From Phycisphaerales bacterium (GTDB taxonomy: Bacteria; Planctomycetota; Phycisphaerae; Phycisphaerales; SM1A02), in assembly GCA_014238785.1 (NCBI GenBank), contig JABAAL010000011.1, positions 1 to 64,000 of the forward strand: a stretch of 64,000 nt of DNA, given 5' to 3'. Positions within the stretch are counted from its first letter, which is position 1. Each line of letters begins with the position of its first letter. Shown here one piece after another: positions 1 to 8,491 of the stretch. A program made the position numbers and the translations under genes. The notes beneath the pieces were generated by a model. It saw only the letters and a program-made list of their open reading frames with translations, was not told the DNA's origin and searched no databases.

Positions 1-271
1 AAAAGTTCCTTTTGTATGTAGTTAACCATACGTTTTGGCAAGATGAATAGATTTAATAAAAACTACTAATCTCTAAATAAATGTGGTAGTAATAAAGGGC
101 TACCACGTGCATTGCAGATCAAAAGACATGTGGTCGCGACCTGCTTCTTATCCATTGGGTAACGCTACCCATTCGACCAATTATATCATTGAGTAAAAGT
201 TTGTAAATGCCAAGGGGAAAATTGGTAAAAATAGATGAAATATTCGATTTCTGGTAGAAAAAAGGGAAATT
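1..271. other. Left-edge intergenic stretch with short inverted repeats
   Basis: No coding region or normal tRNA is supported here. Three small inverted repeats are visible: GTGGTAG/CTACCAC (83-89 with 100-106), the 10-bp palindrome GGTCGCGACC (132-141), and GGGTA/TACCC (156-160 with 165-169). They lie downstream of the ruvB stop on the minus strand and could belong to a transcript end or to whatever gene sits left of the window. No long T-run follows any of them. Confidence 0.4.
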
Positions 272-1294
272 TTAGTTTTTCCGCCCTGATTTGAGCAGTT
301 TTTGACCAATTTCAGTGATTTTTCTACCTTGACGCGTCCTTGAGAGGAACCCCGCTTGAAGTAAATAGGGCTCAACAACGTCCTGCAGAGTTCCTGCATC
401 TTCACCCATTGTTGCTGCAATTGCCTCAACTCCAGCGGGTCCGCCCTCGTACACCGTTGCAAGTGTTTCTAAATACATCCGATCGAGGGTGTCAAGACCC
501 ATGTCGTCGATACCCTCAAGTTTTAACGCGCGGTCAACAACTGTTTGGTCGAATCGATGGTGGCATCGAACTTGGGAATAATCTCGCACTCGCCTAAGTA
601 AACGAAGTGCGATTCGCGGTGTTCCACGGCTGCGTGAAGCAATGCAATGAAGAGATGCTTCGTCGATAGGTGCCATCTCAAGTTTTATAACTGCTTGTTG
701 TAAGATTGCAGTGAGCTCATCTGTTTCATAAAAGCGAATATTATGGACAATGCCAAATCGACTACGTAGTGCGCCAGTTAGCAAACCAGCTCGAGTTGTA
801 GCTCCGATTAAAGTAAACGGCTGAAGTGCATAGGTGACAACTCGAGCATGCATACCCGAGTCAAGTGTGAAATCAATTTTATAATCTTCCATCGCAGGGT
901 ATATATATTCTTCTACGGCGGCGGGGAGGCGGTGGATTTCGTCGATGAATAATACATCACCCGGCTCCATTCGAGTTAATGTGCCAACGAGGTCACTGCC
1001 CTTTGTAAGTGCAGGCCCCGATGTTACCCAAGCACGAGTGCCAAGTTCATTTGCGATGACATGCGCAAGCGTTGTTTTGCCAAGTCCCGGGGGTCCGTAC
1101 AAAAGTACGTGCTCCATTGGGTCGTCTCGATCCTTTGCAGCTTCAAGTGCGACGCTTAATCGTTCGCGTAATTCTGCTTGCCCTAAGTATTGCTCTAGTG
1201 TTGTAGGCCGGATTGAATGTGTTGAACTTTCTATTACAGAGGGTTCAACATCTGTTGTTTGTTCTTTAGGAGAAATGATTCGTTCGCGTGCCAT
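272..1294 (-). CDS. ruvB: Holliday junction branch migration helicase RuvB
   Basis: The 340-residue protein has the usual RuvB length. It is the hexameric AAA+ motor that, with RuvA, drives branch migration of Holliday junctions during recombinational repair. Visible motifs are Walker A GPPGLGKT (67-74), Walker B VLFIDE (about 114-119), and sensor 1 GATTRAG (164-170), followed by the arginine-rich RuvB lid and a C-terminal winged-helix DNA-binding part (RTRQGRKITEIG). It is the last gene of the minus-strand run rnd > PLP enzyme > ruvB, with a 39-nt gap to the gene before it. ruvA and ruvC are not in this window. Identification is secure. Confidence 0.97.
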   Translation of the reverse strand: MARERIISPKEQTTDVEPSVIESSTHSIRPTTLEQYLGQAELRERLSVALEAAKDRDDPMEHVLLYGPPGLGKTTLAHVIANELGTRAWVTSGPALTKGSDLVGTLTRMEPGDVLFIDEIHRLPAAVEEYIYPAMEDYKIDFTLDSGMHARVVTYALQPFTLIGATTRAGLLTGALRSRFGIVHNIRFYETDELTAILQQAVIKLEMAPIDEASLHCIASRSRGTPRIALRLLRRVRDYSQVRCHHRFDQTVVDRALKLEGIDDMGLDTLDRMYLETLATVYEGGPAGVEAIAATMGEDAGTLQDVVEPYLLQAGFLSRTRQGRKITEIGQKLLKSGRKN

Positions 1295-1333
1295 CTATAC
1301 TATAAGCGTATCAGGAGCTAAGGGTCTTCGTGG

Positions 1334-2554
1334 TTAACATTGCTCAATTGCTTTCTTCATTTGGTTCCATCGTTCCTCGACGGAACCCGTAAGCCCGATG
1401 GAGAATCGAACGAGGCCAGGGGAAATCCCTGCCGTATTTTGCGCATCTTCGCTCATTTCGCTAGAGGTAGAGGCCCCCGGGCACGACATCAGGGTATCGA
1501 AGTACCCAAGACTTACTGCGATAAAACCAAATTGTTGCTCATTTTGAAGCAGATCCATCAATTTGCTTGCGCGCTCTGTCGTTTTCATGTCTACGGTAAA
1601 CAATCCACCGTACCCAAATTCTTTGTTATGGGCTTTGGTAAATAGTTCGTGATCTGGGTGAGAATCGAGTCCGGGGTATACGACGTCTTGCCCAAAGTCT
1701 TGTAGTTTGTTTGCCATGAACATTGCACGGCTTCCATGTTCTTTCATTCTTGCAGCAAGGTGGGGGAGCCGCAGTGATAAACGAAACGCAACAATTGGAT
1801 CCATCGTTGGTCCAAGTAACATCAACGAACCCAGATGAAGATCCATGAGCTCTTCGATGAAGGATTTGCTGCAACAAATAATGCCAGCTATGACGTCTGA
1901 AGCGCCACTTATAAACTTCGTCGCGCTATGGATGACAACATCAGCGCCTTGTTGGATTGGGCTGAAAATCATTGGAGTGAATGTATTATCAACAACAAAC
2001 GTTGCGTCGTATTTCTTTGCAAGTGTTGCAAGCGCGGAGATGTCGGCAGCCCTAAGTGTTGGGTTGGAAAGTGTTTCGGTGAATAACACTTTTGCACCAT
2101 CTTGCAATGCTTTTTTAACAGCATCCAAGTCTTGTATATCAACAAATGTTGTTGAGATGTTGCAATTCTTTGGTAGGTAATCTTCGAAGAGAGCGTAGGT
2201 TCCACCGTAGAGTGTGTTGGATGAAACCACGCTGCGACCACCGGCGCACAGTTGCATGATGACAGAGGATATTGCAGATAGTCCGCTTGCTGTTCCGTAG
2301 CCCGCTTGTGCCCCTTCCATTGCGGCAACCATTCTGCCAAGGACGAAAACAGTGGGATTAAAATGCCTACCGTACAAATAACATCCGCCTTCATTTGGAC
2401 CGAGTTGACCTGCGAAAATTTCAGGCATAAGGTCTGGAGTCATGACGGTAAACGTCGTGCTCGCTTCGATGGACATGTTAACTCCACCGTGTTCGCCAAA
2501 TTCGTGGCGAGCGCTTTCCATAGCTTGCTGTGGATCAAATGGTGGATTTGTCAT
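1334..2554 (-). CDS. Cys/Met-metabolism PLP-dependent lyase (methionine gamma-lyase / cystathionine gamma-lyase-like)
   Basis: The 406-residue protein belongs to the fold-type I Cys/Met metabolism PLP family. The PLP-binding lysine is K213 in SATKFISG, the ring-stacking aspartate is in VVDN (about 188-190), and the phosphate-binding YGRHFNPT motif is at 61-68. Family members cleave or exchange gamma-substituted sulfur amino acids (methionine gamma-lyase, cystathionine gamma-synthase or lyase, O-acylhomoserine sulfhydrylase). The motifs do not fix the exact substrate, so no symbol is given. Its start overlaps the stop of the rnd gene by 4 nt (ATGA), which suggests translational coupling. A Cys at 103 and other lineage-specific residues do not settle specificity. 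Confidence 0.88.
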   Translation of the reverse strand: MTNPPFDPQQAMESARHEFGEHGGVNMSIEASTTFTVMTPDLMPEIFAGQLGPNEGGCYLYGRHFNPTVFVLGRMVAAMEGAQAGYGTASGLSAISSVIMQLCAGGRSVVSSNTLYGGTYALFEDYLPKNCNISTTFVDIQDLDAVKKALQDGAKVLFTETLSNPTLRAADISALATLAKKYDATFVVDNTFTPMIFSPIQQGADVVIHSATKFISGASDVIAGIICCSKSFIEELMDLHLGSLMLLGPTMDPIVAFRLSLRLPHLAARMKEHGSRAMFMANKLQDFGQDVVYPGLDSHPDHELFTKAHNKEFGYGGLFTVDMKTTERASKLMDLLQNEQQFGFIAVSLGYFDTLMSCPGASTSSEMSEDAQNTAGISPGLVRFSIGLTGSVEERWNQMKKAIEQC

Positions 2555-3831
2555 GTTGCATTACTTGTTGTATGCAGCGTTTTATTGTAGAAAAAAGAAA
2601 TTTCGCCGTTTCCAGAAAGCATGGTTGCGAACTCTTGCACCGCCTCGCCTCTCCAGCCATTTGCAAGGGGTGAGTCGACAAGCGGCGTCCCCTCTCGTAA
2701 CGCAAGAAACCAATCGGTGAACGTTGGGCGATTAGTAACGAGGCCCGTTGATAATTTTTTCCCAACACACCACGCACCAAAGAGGGACCAGATGCCATCA
2801 AGTTCTTGCCGAGTTTCGGCTTCTTTTTCGATGGCTTGTGGTTTTCTCATCTGCATCGGATCGACGGATGGCGATTCAAGTAATGCTTGAAGTATTTCTT
2901 CCCCAAAGCGGTTTGCCATATTTCTCGGGAAGCCCTTCATCGAAGCCAGTTGTTCGTTGGTTTCTACAGGTTTTTTTGCAAGTGCGAGTACACACTCGTT
3001 CGGTATAACGGCACGAGTTGGGAGGTTGAGTTCAATAGCAATGTTTTCACGTAATGCAGCAATGACTTGAATACGTTGTATTTCTTTTTTTCGAGGATTT
3101 TTATTTTTGCAAATTCGTTTTACAACATTAAACAAATTGAATGCATACGTTTCCATAGAGGTGAATTTTGAACATTCTTCTATTGCCCATTTGGTTCTGC
3201 CAAGTTCTTCTAATTTGGTGTGGAGGTGTTTGTGGATTGCAATGAGATACCGTACATCGTCGGCAGCATAAAAGCGCTGTCGGTCGGTAAGTGGTCGTGC
3301 ATCCCATTGGGAAAACGTAAAGTGTCCACCAACATCGTGATGCAAAATTGACTCTATGAGTTTTGTAATAGAAATTGGATACGGGTAGCCAACCAAACCG
3401 GCTGCGAGCTGGGTGTCAAAAATTGCAGCAGGTGGTTTGCCAAAGATCCTTGCAACTGGCTCCAAGTCTTGGGATCCGGAGTGGAGCAGGGTTGTAACTT
3501 TTGGGTCTGCGATGAGTGCGTGTAGTGGCGAAAGGTCAGTGATAATAAATGGATCGATGAGCGCGACCCGCTGTGTTGTTGCAACTTGGATCAGGCACGT
3601 TTGGGGGTAGTGGGAGTCTTCGCCAATAAACTCGGTGTCGTAGGAAAAAACTCCATTTTTTTCGAGTTCGCTGCAGAGTGAAAGAAACTCGTCCACAGTA
3701 TCGATCCAATCAGCTTCTCCGGTAGGAACTAAGGGATTTCCTTCCAATACAGGTGTTATCTTTTCGTCTGAGTGAGATTGATGGTGGCTTTGTTGCCGAT
3801 GTTTTCTTCGATGTGAGCCGCTTTTTTCCAT
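2551..3831 (-). CDS. rnd: Ribonuclease D family 3'-5' exonuclease with HRDC domain
   Basis: The protein is 426 residues, slightly longer than typical RNase D because of a His/Lys-rich N-terminal tail (SGSHRRKHRQQSHHQSH). The DEDDy exonuclease motifs are complete: D65 and E67 in YDTEF, D122 in SGSQDLEP, and Y188 with D192 in FYAADDVRY. An HRDC-like region follows at roughly 240-310. RNase D trims 3' ends of tRNA precursors and other small RNAs using two metal ions. It leads the rnd-PLP lyase-ruvB run, and its 3' end overlaps the next gene by 4 nt. The basic tail could bind RNA, but that is inference. Confidence 0.93.
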   Translation of the reverse strand: MEKSGSHRRKHRQQSHHQSHSDEKITPVLEGNPLVPTGEADWIDTVDEFLSLCSELEKNGVFSYDTEFIGEDSHYPQTCLIQVATTQRVALIDPFIITDLSPLHALIADPKVTTLLHSGSQDLEPVARIFGKPPAAIFDTQLAAGLVGYPYPISITKLIESILHHDVGGHFTFSQWDARPLTDRQRFYAADDVRYLIAIHKHLHTKLEELGRTKWAIEECSKFTSMETYAFNLFNVVKRICKNKNPRKKEIQRIQVIAALRENIAIELNLPTRAVIPNECVLALAKKPVETNEQLASMKGFPRNMANRFGEEILQALLESPSVDPMQMRKPQAIEKEAETRQELDGIWSLFGAWCVGKKLSTGLVTNRPTFTDWFLALREGTPLVDSPLANGWRGEAVQEFATMLSGNGEISFFYNKTLHTTSNAT

Positions 3832-3909
3832 AGATTTTTCATTCTACCAGAGCTCCGATGGAACCGCCTACTCTAGTTTTGCGAATCTCAATATGAAGAG
3901 AAGGGGTAT

Positions 3910-3938
3910 GTTGGTTATTCGGAGGGGAAAGAACCAAC
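3910..3938. repeat. Inverted repeat GTTGGTT-N15-AACCAAC
   Basis: Seven-base arms at 3910-3916 and 3932-3938 flank a purine-rich loop. It lies between the groEL terminator and the rnd start, so it could be part of the rnd promoter or leader on the minus strand. Only the pairing is seen; the role is unknown. Confidence 0.4.
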
Positions 3939-3942
3939 AAGA

Positions 3943-3983
3943 AAAAAGGAGCGTCGCAACGATCGTGTGCGGCGCTCCTTTTT
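3943..3983 (-). terminator. Intrinsic terminator of the groESL operon
   Basis: The arms AAAAAGGAGCG (3943-3953) and CGCTCCTTTTT (3973-3983) pair perfectly, and GCG/CGC pairs extend the stem inwards past one mismatch. On the minus strand the stem is followed by a U-run encoded by the A-tract at 3942-3947. It begins 24 nt after the groEL stop. The T-run on the plus side means it could work in both directions, but only the minus side has an adjacent gene end. Confidence 0.88.
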
Positions 3984-4006
3984 AGTATTCATACTACCAA
4001 ATAGAC

Positions 4007-5635
4007 TTAATAGCCCATGTCTTCCATGCCTCCAGCTGGCGAAGCAGTTTTTTCCTTGATATCAGTAATCGCGCAATCGGTTGTGAGTAAAAGGCCGCTA
4101 ATGCTTGCTGCATTTTGCAGAGCGATTCGCTCAACTTTTGTTGGGACAATTACGCCAGCCTTGATGAGGTCTTCGTATTGGCCAGATAGACCATTGAAAC
4201 CGAAATTGTCATCGGTTGCTTCTTCAACTTTTTGACACACAATTGAGCCATCAAGCCCGCAGTTTTCTGCAATTTGACGGATTGGAGCGGTTAGGGCACG
4301 TCCCAAAATATCGATTCCAAGTTTTTCGTCGCCTTTGGCTTTCTTTCGAGCTCCTTCGAGAGCTCGTTTTGCACGGATAACGGCAACACCACCACCTGGA
4401 AGGATGCCCTCTTCGACAGCAGCGCGGCAAGCGTGCAAGGCATCTTCAACTCGTGCTTTCTTTTCCTTCATCTCAACTTCGGTGGCTGCGCCAACGTTGA
4501 TTTGTGCAACTCCGCCTGCAAGTTTTGCAAGTCGTTCTTGAAGTTTTTCAGCATCGTAATCGGAGGAGGTATTTTCGATTTGTGCGCGGATTTGGTCGAT
4601 GCGACCCTTGATATCTGAAGATTTTCCTGCACCTTCTATGATTGTTGTTGCGTCCTTGTTAATAGTGACTTTCTTTGCTTTTCCGAGTTGAGCAAGTTCA
4701 AGGTTTTCGATATTCATACCAAGCTCTTCCATGACGGGTTCACCGCCAGTAAGAATTGCGATATCTTGAAGCATTGCCTTGCGACGATCGCCAAAACCTG
4801 GTGCTTTGATTGCGCAGACTTTGATTGTGCCGCGTAGTTTATTCACAACAAGGGTTGCGAGCGCTTCGGCATCAACGTCTTCCGCGATGATGAGAAGTGC
4901 TTTGCCGGTTTCAGCTACTTTACCAAGAATTGGAAGCATGTCTTTTGCGGTACTAATTTTCTTTTCGTTGATTAGAACATAACAATCTTCAAGGGTGACA
5001 TCCATCGATGCCGCGTCAGTTACAAAGTGTGGGCTTAGGTAGCCCTTGTCAAACTGCATACCTTCGACAAGTTCGACATCAGTTTCTAATGATTGACCCT
5101 CTTCGACAGTGATTACGCCATCTTTGCCAACTTTATCCATTGCTTTTGCGATGATTTGGCCAATTGCTGTGTCTTGATTTGCGGCGCACATGCCTACTTG
5201 TGCAATCTCATTGGAGTTTTGTACTTCGTTTGACATTGAATGAAGTTCGGACACTATCGCTGCGACGCCAAGGTCAATGCCTCGTCTAACTTGGTTTGCA
5301 TGCGCTCCAGCGGTAATGTTCTTTAACCCTTCGCTAAAGATTGCTTCAGCGTATACGGTTGCTGTGGTCGTGCCGTCGCCAGCATCTTTTGAGCATTTTG
5401 CAGCAACTTCTTTGACCATTTGTGCACCCATATTTTCACGTGGATCTTCAAGCTCAACCTCTTTGGCAACGGTCACACCATCTTTTGTAACAGTTGGAGC
5501 ACCAAATGATTTTTCTAGAATGACCACTCTGCCTGAAGGTCCGAGTGTTGTCTTTACTGCTTTAGCGAGTTTTTGAATTCCGCGGAGCATTTGCTCACGC
5601 GCTTCATTATCAAATGCAATTTGTTTTGCGGTCAT
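4007..5635 (-). CDS. groL: Chaperonin GroEL (60 kDa, Hsp60)
   Basis: The 542-residue protein is full length. It forms the double-ring folding chamber that encloses unfolded proteins under the GroES lid using ATP. The ATP-binding GDGTTT motif is at 86-91 with LGPSGRVV at 31-38, and the C-terminal GGGVAVIRA segment is present. The tail ends GGMEDMGY rather than in long GGM repeats. The start has a good Shine-Dalgarno site (AAAGGAAAG upstream of the ATG). It is the last gene of a four-gene minus-strand run and is followed by a strong terminator. An unknown 74-residue ORF separates it from groES, whereas in most bacteria the two are adjacent. Confidence 0.98.
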   Translation of the reverse strand: MTAKQIAFDNEAREQMLRGIQKLAKAVKTTLGPSGRVVILEKSFGAPTVTKDGVTVAKEVELEDPRENMGAQMVKEVAAKCSKDAGDGTTTATVYAEAIFSEGLKNITAGAHANQVRRGIDLGVAAIVSELHSMSNEVQNSNEIAQVGMCAANQDTAIGQIIAKAMDKVGKDGVITVEEGQSLETDVELVEGMQFDKGYLSPHFVTDAASMDVTLEDCYVLINEKKISTAKDMLPILGKVAETGKALLIIAEDVDAEALATLVVNKLRGTIKVCAIKAPGFGDRRKAMLQDIAILTGGEPVMEELGMNIENLELAQLGKAKKVTINKDATTIIEGAGKSSDIKGRIDQIRAQIENTSSDYDAEKLQERLAKLAGGVAQINVGAATEVEMKEKKARVEDALHACRAAVEEGILPGGGVAVIRAKRALEGARKKAKGDEKLGIDILGRALTAPIRQIAENCGLDGSIVCQKVEEATDDNFGFNGLSGQYEDLIKAGVIVPTKVERIALQNAASISGLLLTTDCAITDIKEKTASPAGGMEDMGY

Positions 5636-5658
5636 GGTATTTTTCTTTCCTTTATAGA

Positions 5659-5883
5659 TTAGATGTCATCGCGTGCCTGCCATGCGGCCGATACGTGCGA
5701 ACTATCAATCCAGATGTTATTCGATTTCGTTTTGATGTGTATGCCTTGTGAACTTGTTAATTTTTCAACAACTTCGACGTTCATTACTTCAAGCTCATTG
5801 TCTTTTCCATAGAACATTATGGAAAGTTCTGTATTCGTTCCAACCATATCATTTAGAATTTCAAGTAGTGGTCCACGTTCCAT
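5659..5883 (-). CDS. Unknown 74-residue protein between groES and groEL
   Basis: I do not recognise this protein. It starts 18 nt after the groES stop behind an AAGGA Shine-Dalgarno site and ends 23 nt before groEL, so it is almost certainly translated from the groESL mRNA. It is acidic to neutral with no signal peptide, membrane segment or cysteines. Alternating hydrophobic strands ([33 protein letters not shown]) suggest a small beta-rich fold, possibly SH3- or Sm-like; this is inference from the pattern only. Its position suggests a role linked to chaperonin function, such as a co-chaperone or regulator, but the sequence does not prove it. Confidence 0.75.
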   Translation of the reverse strand: MERGPLLEILNDMVGTNTELSIMFYGKDNELEVMNVEVVEKLTSSQGIHIKTKSNNIWIDSSHVSAAWQARDDI

Positions 5884-5901
5884 AGTAGTGTCCTTGCTAA
5901 G

Positions 5902-6192
5902 TTACTTAATAATTCCGAGGATGTCATCTTCGGTCATGATTAAGTAATCTACGTTGTCAATTTTAATTTCAGTACCTGCGTAGGAAGTGAATAAAACATG
6001 GTCACCTTTTTTTACGGTAAAAGGGATTCGGTCACCAGTTTCTTGATTGAGGTGGCCGTTACCAACTTCAATAATCATTCCTTCTTTTGGTTTATCTTTT
6101 GCAGACTCTGGTAAATAGATACCGCTGTCAGTTTGCGTTTGTGCTTCTGCACGTTGGACAAGTAATTTGTCTCCAAGTGGTTTTACGTTCAT
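5902..6192 (-). CDS. groS: Co-chaperonin GroES
   Basis: The 96-residue protein matches the GroES family in length and motifs: N-terminal VKPLGDKLLVQR, a mobile-loop region around 17-32 (TQTDSGIYLPE), GDHVLFTSYAGTEIKIDN, and the C-terminal MTEDDILGII. It forms the heptameric lid of the GroEL chamber. It is upstream of the 74-residue ORF and groEL on the minus strand and 52 nt downstream of a receiver-domain protein. I found no CIRCE element (TTAGCACTC-N9-GAGTGCTAA) upstream, so HrcA control of the usual kind is not evident. Confidence 0.97.
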   Translation of the reverse strand: MNVKPLGDKLLVQRAEAQTQTDSGIYLPESAKDKPKEGMIIEVGNGHLNQETGDRIPFTVKKGDHVLFTSYAGTEIKIDNVDYLIMTEDDILGIIK

Positions 6193-6244
6193 TGTTGTAC
6201 TCCTACTTTCTTTATGGTTTCTCTTTGCGATGTGTTCGCGGTTG

Positions 6245-6739
6245 TTACTGGTTCCAATTCTGTTCTGGCCATCGATTCGCGTAATGTTTCTTTAGGACTC
6301 TTTGCAGGGCATCGAGCAGGGTTTCAATCATTGCGGGACGGTCGACTACTGTAAAGGCACCTTCATGCAGGGAACGTGCCAAACTTCGGGCATTTTCTCT
6401 TGCGGAGGTTTGCCGTGGTCTTATGACGATTGTTGGTGGTCTTGGGTCAAGTCGACGGAGTAATTGCAGCACCCTATCACCGCCGGGGCGCTTGTCTATT
6501 GAGCCCTCTTCAAGTGGGATTGCTAGGTCAACTATTGCTATATGAATAGCACTCGTTTCAATCATCTGAACAGCTTCAACGCCATTTTTTGCAGTTAAAC
6601 TGCGTATTCCAAAGGGATCGAGCAGGCGCGGTAATTGTAATATTGGAGAATCTTGACGCCATGAACCGCATGTCAGTAACAGATTGAGCCGCTTAGAGGG
6701 CTCGGTGCTTTGTATTGGAATTGGACGATCGAAAGCCAT
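6245..6739 (-). CDS. Stand-alone response-regulator receiver-like protein
   Basis: The 164-residue protein has a CheY-like receiver pattern: hydrophobic strand LNLLLTCG, a helix, strand HIAIVDLAIP with the probable phospho-acceptor aspartate (about 71), strand PTIVIRP, and FTVVDRP near the end, where the usual KP is replaced by RP. No output domain follows, only a short basic tail. Loss of the conserved lysine suggests altered or absent phosphorylation switching; that is inference. It is directly upstream of groES on the same strand (52-nt gap), so it may share the groESL transcript. No histidine kinase is nearby. Confidence 0.72.
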   Translation of the reverse strand: MAFDRPIPIQSTEPSKRLNLLLTCGSWRQDSPILQLPRLLDPFGIRSLTAKNGVEAVQMIETSAIHIAIVDLAIPLEEGSIDKRPGGDRVLQLLRRLDPRPPTIVIRPRQTSARENARSLARSLHEGAFTVVDRPAMIETLLDALQRVLKKHYANRWPEQNWNQ

Positions 6740-6814
6740 ACGAATCCTGATAATGCAAATCTCATGCCGTTCTTATCCGCAGTATTACCTGACAATGCAC
6801 TTTTACGCTTCATG

Positions 6815-6837
6815 AACACTGCCGTCTTGGCAGTGTT
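6815..6837. promoter_or_regulatory. Perfect inverted repeat AACACTGCC-N5-GGCAGTGTT
   Basis: Nine-base arms lie at 6815-6823 and 6829-6837 in the divergent region between the receiver-groESL run and asnS. A TTTTCTCTTTT tract follows on the plus side. It could be an operator for either direction, or a hairpin. It resembles CIRCE in arm length but differs in sequence and spacer. Function unknown. Confidence 0.5.
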
Positions 6838-6907
6838 TTCTCTTTTGGGTCAGTCCCCCATGGGGTCTAACCCCAATTAGGAGGAAGGTGGTACCATTCG
6901 CCGACTT

Positions 6908-8341
6908 ATGGTGTATCAAACAAAATCTACGTTGCTTTGCTCGATTCTTGCTGGGAAAGAGGACAAAAGGACGCCAGTTGGCGAGATAGTCACGGTACAG
7001 GGGTGGGTTCGTTCTCGCCGTGATTCAAAAGCAGGCTTATCCTTCATTCAAATAACTGACGGAAGTTGTTTCGATATTTTGCAGATTGTTGCGAACAACG
7101 ATTTGCCAAATTACGAATCAGAAATTTTACGCGTAACGACGGGAGCATCGATTGAAGTAACGGGCGAACTTGTCGCATCGCAAGGCAAAGGGCAATCAGT
7201 TGAAATGCAAGCAACGGAAGTAAAGGTTGTCGGTTTTGTAGAAGACCCAGACACATATCCGGTTGCTGCGAAACGACACACATTCGAATATTTACGCACT
7301 GTCTCGCATTTGCGAACTCGTACAAATACTTTTGCAGCGGTTGCTCGCGTTCGAGATTGTCTTTCGCAAGCAGTGCACCGATATTTTCACGAGAATAAAT
7401 TTTTGTGGGTTCACACGCCAATTGTGACTGCAAGTGATTGCGAAGGCGCTGGAGAAATGTTTAGAGTTTCAACTCTTGACATGGTCAACACGCCAATGAA
7501 CGAGGAAGCCAAAGTCGATTTTGATAAGGATTTCTTTGGGAAAGAATCATTTTTGACTGTGTCTGGGCAAATAAATGTTGAGACATATGCATGCTCACTA
7601 AGCCGTGTGTATACATTTGGGCCAACATTTCGCGCAGAAAACTCAAACACTTCAAGGCATCTTTCAGAATTCTGGATGATTGAACCCGAAATTGCATTTG
7701 CTGACTTGAACGACGACGCCGATCTTGCTGAAGACTTTTTAAAAACTATTTTCACTGACTTGCTCAATGAGCGTCCAGACGACATGGACTTCTTTCAACA
7801 GCGAATTGATAAGGGTTGCATTGAACGACTTGAAAATTTTGTTTCGTCTAGTTTTGAAAGAATGGAATACACGGATGCAATTACTGCAATAACCAAAGCG
7901 CAAGAATCTGGAACGAAGTTTGATTATCATGTCGAGTGGGGGAGTGATTTACAGTCAGAACATGAGCGATGGCTAACGGAAGAACATGTTGGAAGACCAA
8001 TTGTTTTGATGAATTATCCGAAAGAAATCAAAGCGTTTTATATGCGCCTTAATGATGACGAAAAAACGGTTGCTGCGATGGATGTTCTTGCTCCTGGAAT
8101 AGGCGAAATAATTGGTGGTTCTCAGCGTGAAGAACGCCTGGATGTACTCGATAAACGTCTTGCTGAGTGTGGGTTAGAGCCGGAACCCTACTGGTGGTAC
8201 CGCGATTTGCGAAAGTATGGAACGGTCCCACACGCTGGCTTTGGGCTTGGTTTTGAGCGAACAATTCTCTATGCGACTGGAATGGCAAATATTCGCGATG
8301 TTATACCGTTTCCTCGCGCGCCAAGAAGCTGCGATTTTTAG
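6908..8341 (+). CDS. asnS: Asparaginyl-tRNA synthetase
   Basis: The 477-residue protein is a class IIb aminoacyl-tRNA synthetase that charges tRNA-Asn with asparagine. An N-terminal OB-fold anticodon-binding domain ([19 protein letters not shown], about 28-46) is followed by the catalytic domain with motif 2 ([21 protein letters not shown]) and motif 3 ([12 protein letters not shown]) near the C-terminus. The C-terminal IRDVIPFPR segment is typical of AsnS and AspS. The upstream purine-rich GGAGGAAGG is about 20 nt from the ATG, farther than usual. A stop codon lies in frame upstream at 6872-6874, so a longer N-terminus is unlikely. It has a direct AsnRS, so it need not depend on transamidation for Asn-tRNA. 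Confidence 0.96.
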   Translation: MVYQTKSTLLCSILAGKEDKRTPVGEIVTVQGWVRSRRDSKAGLSFIQITDGSCFDILQIVANNDLPNYESEILRVTTGASIEVTGELVASQGKGQSVEMQATEVKVVGFVEDPDTYPVAAKRHTFEYLRTVSHLRTRTNTFAAVARVRDCLSQAVHRYFHENKFLWVHTPIVTASDCEGAGEMFRVSTLDMVNTPMNEEAKVDFDKDFFGKESFLTVSGQINVETYACSLSRVYTFGPTFRAENSNTSRHLSEFWMIEPEIAFADLNDDADLAEDFLKTIFTDLLNERPDDMDFFQQRIDKGCIERLENFVSSSFERMEYTDAITAITKAQESGTKFDYHVEWGSDLQSEHERWLTEEHVGRPIVLMNYPKEIKAFYMRLNDDEKTVAAMDVLAPGIGEIIGGSQREERLDVLDKRLAECGLEPEPYWWYRDLRKYGTVPHAGFGLGFERTILYATGMANIRDVIPFPRAPRSCDF

Positions 8342-8491
8342 CCTCTACATCGTCCTATAACACAATTGACTGAATACGACATCTCCCTTTTTATGTTCAA
8401 TAACCAACTTTTTCGCAACTTTTCCCTTGGTTTTCTCGAACTATTATGTATTCTTAAATATAAGTACTGAAGAAGAAAAGGTTTTATAGAT

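Noticed and set aside
110-190. tRNA-like sequence near the left edge (GGATAAGAAGC and GGTCGCGACC)
   Set aside because: No consistent cloverleaf and no T-loop TTCGA/TTCAA; reads as unrelated short repeats.
945-1337. 130-codon open frame opposite ruvB
   Set aside because: Antisense to conserved ruvB codons and without recognisable protein features.
6193-6244. Search for a CIRCE element upstream of groES
   Set aside because: No TTAGCACTC-N9-GAGTGCTAA or close variant found here or upstream of the receiver gene.
6880-6907. AAGGTGGTACC before asnS, resembling the T-box core GGGTGGNACCGCG
   Set aside because: Only part of the motif matches, the upstream space is too short for a full T-box leader with a specifier loop, and no terminator lies between it and the start codon.
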